A stretch of 8,598 nt of DNA from PNAI01 sp964575715 (lineage in GTDB: Bacteria; Pseudomonadota; Alphaproteobacteria; Rhizobiales; Xanthobacteraceae), in NCBI GenBank assembly GCA_964575715.1, contig CAZNSG010000234.1, positions 1 through 8,598 of the forward strand, in the 5' to 3' direction. The notes under the pieces were generated by a model, which was given only the letters and a program-made list of their open reading frames with translations, searched no databases and was not told the origin of the DNA. A program made the translations under genes and the position numbers. Position 1 is the first letter of the stretch. The number at the start of each line of letters is the position of its first letter. This document shows, piece after piece, positions 6,074-8,598 of the stretch.

Positions 6074-7405
6074 TCAGCGCGTGCGCAGGCGGGTCAATAT
6101 GTCGGCCGAGGCAAAACCATCCGGAATCACGCCGATCGAGGTCTGATAGTTGCGGATCGCGGCGCGCGAGCGCACGCCGATCCGGCCGTCCGCTTCGCCC
6201 AAATCGAAACCGCGGCTGAGCAGAAGTTCCTGCAGCTCGCGGCGCTGCTCGCGCGTGAGCACCGGCTCATGGCGCGGCCAGGGTTGCACGATCGGGCCCT
6301 CGCTGCGCAGCCGATCGGCGAGATGCCCGACGGCGAGCACATAGGCCTCGGCCGGGTTGTATTTCATCAGCACGTCGAAGTTCGATGTCAGGAGGAATGC
6401 CGGTCCCTGGACGCCGGCCGGAAGCAATAAGAACGCGCGGTTATCGCGGTCGGGGAACGGGCGGCCCTCAGGCCGGCGGAGGCCGAAGCTCTCCCATTCG
6501 CCGACGGTGAACTGGCGCTCGCGGTCGACCAGCAGGTAGTCAAAGCCGCTCGGCAGCGCGACCTCATAGCCCCAGGGCTGGTCGGGAACCCAGCCGTCCT
6601 TTTTCAGATTGTTGGCGGTCGAGGCGATCACGTCGGGGATCGAGTCGACGACGTCGCGGCGGCCGTCGCCGTCGAAATCGACGGCGTAGCGCTTGAACGA
6701 TGTCGGCATGAACTGGGTGTGGCCGAAGGCGCCGGCCCAGGAACCCTTGAGCTGCTCCGGGCGCACATCGCCACGATGGAGAATTTCAAGGGTAGCGAGA
6801 AATTCGTCGCGGAAATAATTCTGCCGGCGGCCGACGCAAGCCAGCGTCGCGGTCGAGCGCAGCACCGGACGATCGCCGACCATGGAGCCGTAGCGCGATT
6901 CCACGCCCCAGATCGCCGCGATGACATGGCGATCCACGCCGTAAGTTTTCTCCACCTGCTCGAAAATCGCTTGATGGCGCGCGATGATCTCCTTGCCCAT
7001 CCGGATGCGCTCTTCGCCGACCAGGACGTCGAGATAGTCCCAGATCGACTTGGTGAATTCCGGCTGGGCGTCGAGCAGATCCATGATCCGCAGATCAGGG
7101 GTGAGCCATGCAACATGGTTCACAAATGTCGTCCGCGACACGCCGCGGCGGGCCGCTTCCGGCCATAGCCGTTCGAGGCAGTTGGGAAAATCCGCCACGG
7201 CTGCGCGAATCGCCTCGGCGGTCATCAGCGGATGGCCGGACGATCCGGAGAGGCCGCTCCACAGCGGCATAGCCGGCAAGGTTTGAGCCGGGGCGATCGC
7301 GCCGGTCTGCTGCGCGGCGGCGGTGGCATACAGGCCGGCCGCAGCGGCAACTGCGATAACAGCTCGGAGTGCCCGAAACGCTGTGCTCATATGGGCTGTG
7401 CTCAT
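6074..7405 (-). CDS. Lytic murein transglycosylase, MltB family (SLT_2), with peptidoglycan-binding domain
   Basis: A periplasmic enzyme that cleaves the MurNAc-GlcNAc bond of peptidoglycan with 1,6-anhydro product formation. Counted from the ATG at 7405 it has 443 residues. A signal peptide (about 1-32, cleavage near ATAAA-QQ) has no lipobox, so the protein is soluble rather than a lipoprotein as E. coli MltB is. The SLT_2 domain covers about 60-360: catalytic Glu169 in WGVESRYG, the substrate-cleft motif GAFGHTQFMPTSF at 225-237, and an EF-hand-like DFDGDGRRD at 243-251. A PG_binding_1 domain fills 385-443 (ELQELLLSRGFDLGEADGRIG, ending in LRTR). The start was chosen by the ATG, a GGGA eight bases before it, and the signal peptide; an upstream TTG (7435) or the ATG at 7390 are alternatives. 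An exact 15-bp tandem repeat covers the two ATGs. The SGNH gene lies 78 bp downstream on the same strand, so the two may be co-transcribed. Confidence 0.93.
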   Translation of the reverse strand: MSTAHMSTAFRALRAVIAVAAAAGLYATAAAQQTGAIAPAQTLPAMPLWSGLSGSSGHPLMTAEAIRAAVADFPNCLERLWPEAARRGVSRTTFVNHVAWLTPDLRIMDLLDAQPEFTKSIWDYLDVLVGEERIRMGKEIIARHQAIFEQVEKTYGVDRHVIAAIWGVESRYGSMVGDRPVLRSTATLACVGRRQNYFRDEFLATLEILHRGDVRPEQLKGSWAGAFGHTQFMPTSFKRYAVDFDGDGRRDVVDSIPDVIASTANNLKKDGWVPDQPWGYEVALPSGFDYLLVDRERQFTVGEWESFGLRRPEGRPFPDRDNRAFLLLPAGVQGPAFLLTSNFDVLMKYNPAEAYVLAVGHLADRLRSEGPIVQPWPRHEPVLTREQRRELQELLLSRGFDLGEADGRIGVRSRAAIRNYQTSIGVIPDGFASADILTRLRTR

Positions 7406-7409
7406 ATGG
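7380..7409. repeat. Perfect 15-bp tandem duplication over the transglycosylase start
   Basis: GCTGTGCTCATATGG occurs twice, head to tail, at 7380-7394 and 7395-7409. On the coding (minus) strand it encodes MSTAH-MSTAF, giving two in-frame ATG codons (7405 and 7390) five residues apart. Because the unit is 15 bp, gain or loss of a copy keeps the reading frame. Confidence 0.9.
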
Positions 7410-7560
7410 TTTGTCCCATCTCCCCGGCGCGCCAAGGTTACGCTAATCCCAGCGCCATGCGGTACTATTGAGACAGAAATAATTTACCGGATGTTAACGC
7501 GAGCTGCCAGCAAGAATGCGCGGCATTTTGCGGCAGGAGAATGACGGCGCCGCCATTAAT

Positions 7561-7575
7561 TGCGATCCAATCGCA
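7561..7575 (-). terminator. Hairpin after the stop of the right-hand transglycosylase gene
   Basis: TGCGAT-CCA-ATCGCA is a perfect 6-bp inverted repeat with a 3-base loop, ten bases past the TAA at 7586-7588 when read on the minus strand. It is followed there by ATTAATGG rather than a T-run, so it is at best a weak terminator or an mRNA 3'-end stabiliser. The remaining bases up to 7406 show no promoter I would defend. Confidence 0.3.
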
Positions 7576-7585
7576 TGCGGAATTG

Positions 7586-8598
7586 TTAATTTTGCCCGCG
7601 CAGCCGCTCGATCAGCTCCTGGGTCGGATAGGCATCCGCCGGCAAGCGCACCTTGAGCTGGGCCTGCCGGACGGCGGCGCGGGTTGCCGAGCCGAGCTTG
7701 CCATCCGCTTCGCCGGTGAGCAGCCGCTGCCTGATCATCAGTTGCTGCAATTCCTTTACCTGCGCCTGGGTTGGCGCCTCGACGGTGCCATTGCCGCGCC
7801 CGACCGGGGGTGCGCCGGCAAGCCGGTTGGCGAAATAGGCCGCGGTAGTCGTGTAGACGAGTGCACTGTTCCATTTGATGTAAGCCTGGAAATTCGGATA
7901 GGCGAGAAACGCCGGACCATTCCGCCCCATCGGCAGGATCAGCGACGCCGGCATGTCGTCGGACGGCAGCGCTGCACCGTGCGCGGATGTGACGCCCCAT
8001 TGCACCCATTGCGAGCGCGGGTGCTGAATGGAGACGTCGGCCTGTTCCCACGACATTTGCGCGGGCACGCGCACCTCCTGCAGCCAAGGCTGGCCGCGCT
8101 GCCAGCCGAAGCTCAGCATCAGATTGGCGGCGGAGGCGAGCGCATCGGGCACGCTGCGGATCATGTCGACGCGGCCGTCGCCGTCGAAGTCGACGCCATG
8201 GTTGAAATAGTCGGAGGGCGTGAATTGCGTGGGCCCGAGTTCGCCGGCCCAATTGCCGATCATTTCGTCCGCACGCAGATCGCCGCGCGCGACCAGGCGT
8301 ACCGCATTCATGAGCTGTTCGCGGAAGAAGGCGGAGCGGCGGCAATCGTAGGCCAGCGTCGCGACCGCACGAATGATGTGGAACGTGCCGCCTTTGTAGG
8401 CGCCGTAATCGCTCTCGAGTCCCCAGAGCCCGACGACGACCTGCGCGGGCACGCCGAATTTCTGCTCGATGCGGGAGAGCAACGCGGCGTGGTTCTTGAG
8501 CTGCTTCAATCCGTTCTGGTAGCGGTACTGCGCCGTCATGCGGTCGGAGAACTGCAGGAAGCTCTGATTGAAGACGCCCTGCCCGCGATCGCGGCGGA
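7586..8598 (-). CDS. Lytic murein transglycosylase, MltB family (SLT_2), second paralogue (5' end missing)
   Basis: A second MltB-family lytic transglycosylase. The frame stays open through the right edge: codons before the internal ATG at 8539 read RRDRGQGVFNQSFLQFSDR, typical of the family, so that ATG is not the start and the N-terminus (signal peptide and first part of the fold) lies outside. About 336 residues are visible. The catalytic Glu is in LWGLESDYG (codon 8414-8416). The cleft motif is GELGPTQFTPSDYF, with Thr where the left paralogue has Met. An EF-hand-like DFDGDGR and the RNGPAFLAYPNFQAYIKWN segment follow. The C-terminus (about the last 65 residues) is a PG_binding_1-type repeat (QLMIRQRLLTGEADGKLGSATRAAV), ending LRGQN and a TAA. 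It aligns end to end with the neighbouring transglycosylase but is clearly diverged, so this is an old duplication or a pair of subfamilies. It lies 180 bp upstream of the left paralogue on the same strand. Confidence 0.92.
   Translation of the reverse strand, partial: RRDRGQGVFNQSFLQFSDRMTAQYRYQNGLKQLKNHAALLSRIEQKFGVPAQVVVGLWGLESDYGAYKGGTFHIIRAVATLAYDCRRSAFFREQLMNAVRLVARGDLRADEMIGNWAGELGPTQFTPSDYFNHGVDFDGDGRVDMIRSVPDALASAANLMLSFGWQRGQPWLQEVRVPAQMSWEQADVSIQHPRSQWVQWGVTSAHGAALPSDDMPASLILPMGRNGPAFLAYPNFQAYIKWNSALVYTTTAAYFANRLAGAPPVGRGNGTVEAPTQAQVKELQQLMIRQRLLTGEADGKLGSATRAAVRQAQLKVRLPADAYPTQELIERLRGQN

Noticed and set aside
6659..6683. 25-nt near-identical sequence shared with 8171-8195
   Set aside because: Both copies encode the DFDGDGR calcium-type loop of the two paralogous transglycosylases in the same frame. 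Homology and shared codon bias explain it, so it is not a separate repeat element.
7561..7575. Resemblance of the TGCGAT/ATCGCA hairpin to the toxin-antitoxin operators
   Set aside because: The half-sites are in the opposite order (GCGAT then ATCGC) with a 3-base rather than 5-base centre, so it does not match TATCGC-N5-GCGATA.
7494..8345. 283-codon open frame on the minus strand in another frame of the second transglycosylase
   Set aside because: The Arg/Ala/His-rich translation is typical of a frame-shifted reading of GC-rich DNA. The true frame contains the catalytic and peptidoglycan-binding motifs.
8414..8539. ATG at 8539 as the start of the second transglycosylase
   Set aside because: Nineteen full codons upstream of it to the window edge continue in frame with family-typical residues (GVFNQSFLQFSDR), and there is no signal peptide after the ATG, so the gene is cut by the window.

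Overview
The window reads as chromosomal DNA of a high-GC alphaproteobacterium, probably Hyphomicrobiales (Bradyrhizobium/Rhodopseudomonas/Xanthobacteraceae-like). I infer this from the strong G/C bias at third codon positions, the NADPH-type gltBD pair, and a DUF459-type SGNH protein next to MltB-family transglycosylases. The placement rests on protein character only; no marker gene is present.

Layout. (1) 1-3691, plus strand: the C-terminal half of gltB (open at the left edge) followed two bases later by a complete gltD. Together they encode the two subunits of glutamate synthase (GOGAT), the second step of ammonium assimilation. (2) 3692-3849: a gap with a probable gltD terminator hairpin and a well-formed autoregulated promoter. 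The promoter has a perfect -35 box and two copies of the palindrome TATCGC-N5-GCGATA, with centres 32 bp apart. (3) 3850-4491, plus strand: a compact toxin-first toxin-antitoxin operon. It encodes an 80-residue RelE/ParE-fold toxin and a 129-residue antitoxin with a C-terminal XRE-type helix-turn-helix. (4) 4511-8598, minus strand: three exported cell-envelope genes, read right to left. These are an MltB-family lytic transglycosylase (5' end beyond the right edge), a second complete MltB-family paralogue, and a DUF459-type SGNH hydrolase with a long proline-rich tail. The SGNH gene converges on the antitoxin gene with only 19 bp between stop codons.

The window thus holds three functional units. 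GltBD makes glutamate in the cytoplasm. The toxin-antitoxin pair is probably a later insertion between gltD and the SGNH gene and controls its own promoter. The three minus-strand genes probably act on periplasmic peptidoglycan: both transglycosylases keep the catalytic Glu, a DxDxDG loop and a C-terminal peptidoglycan-binding domain, and the SGNH protein has the GDS, GxND and DxxH blocks of an esterase. No tRNA, rRNA, CRISPR array, insertion sequence or phage gene was seen.

Nothing here is clearly a new kind of system. The points most worth a second look are the toxin promoter, whose predicted transcription start falls on the toxin ATG (a possible leaderless toxin mRNA), the exact 15-bp tandem duplication that doubles the start codon of the complete transglycosylase gene, and the linkage of an SGNH esterase to two transglycosylases.
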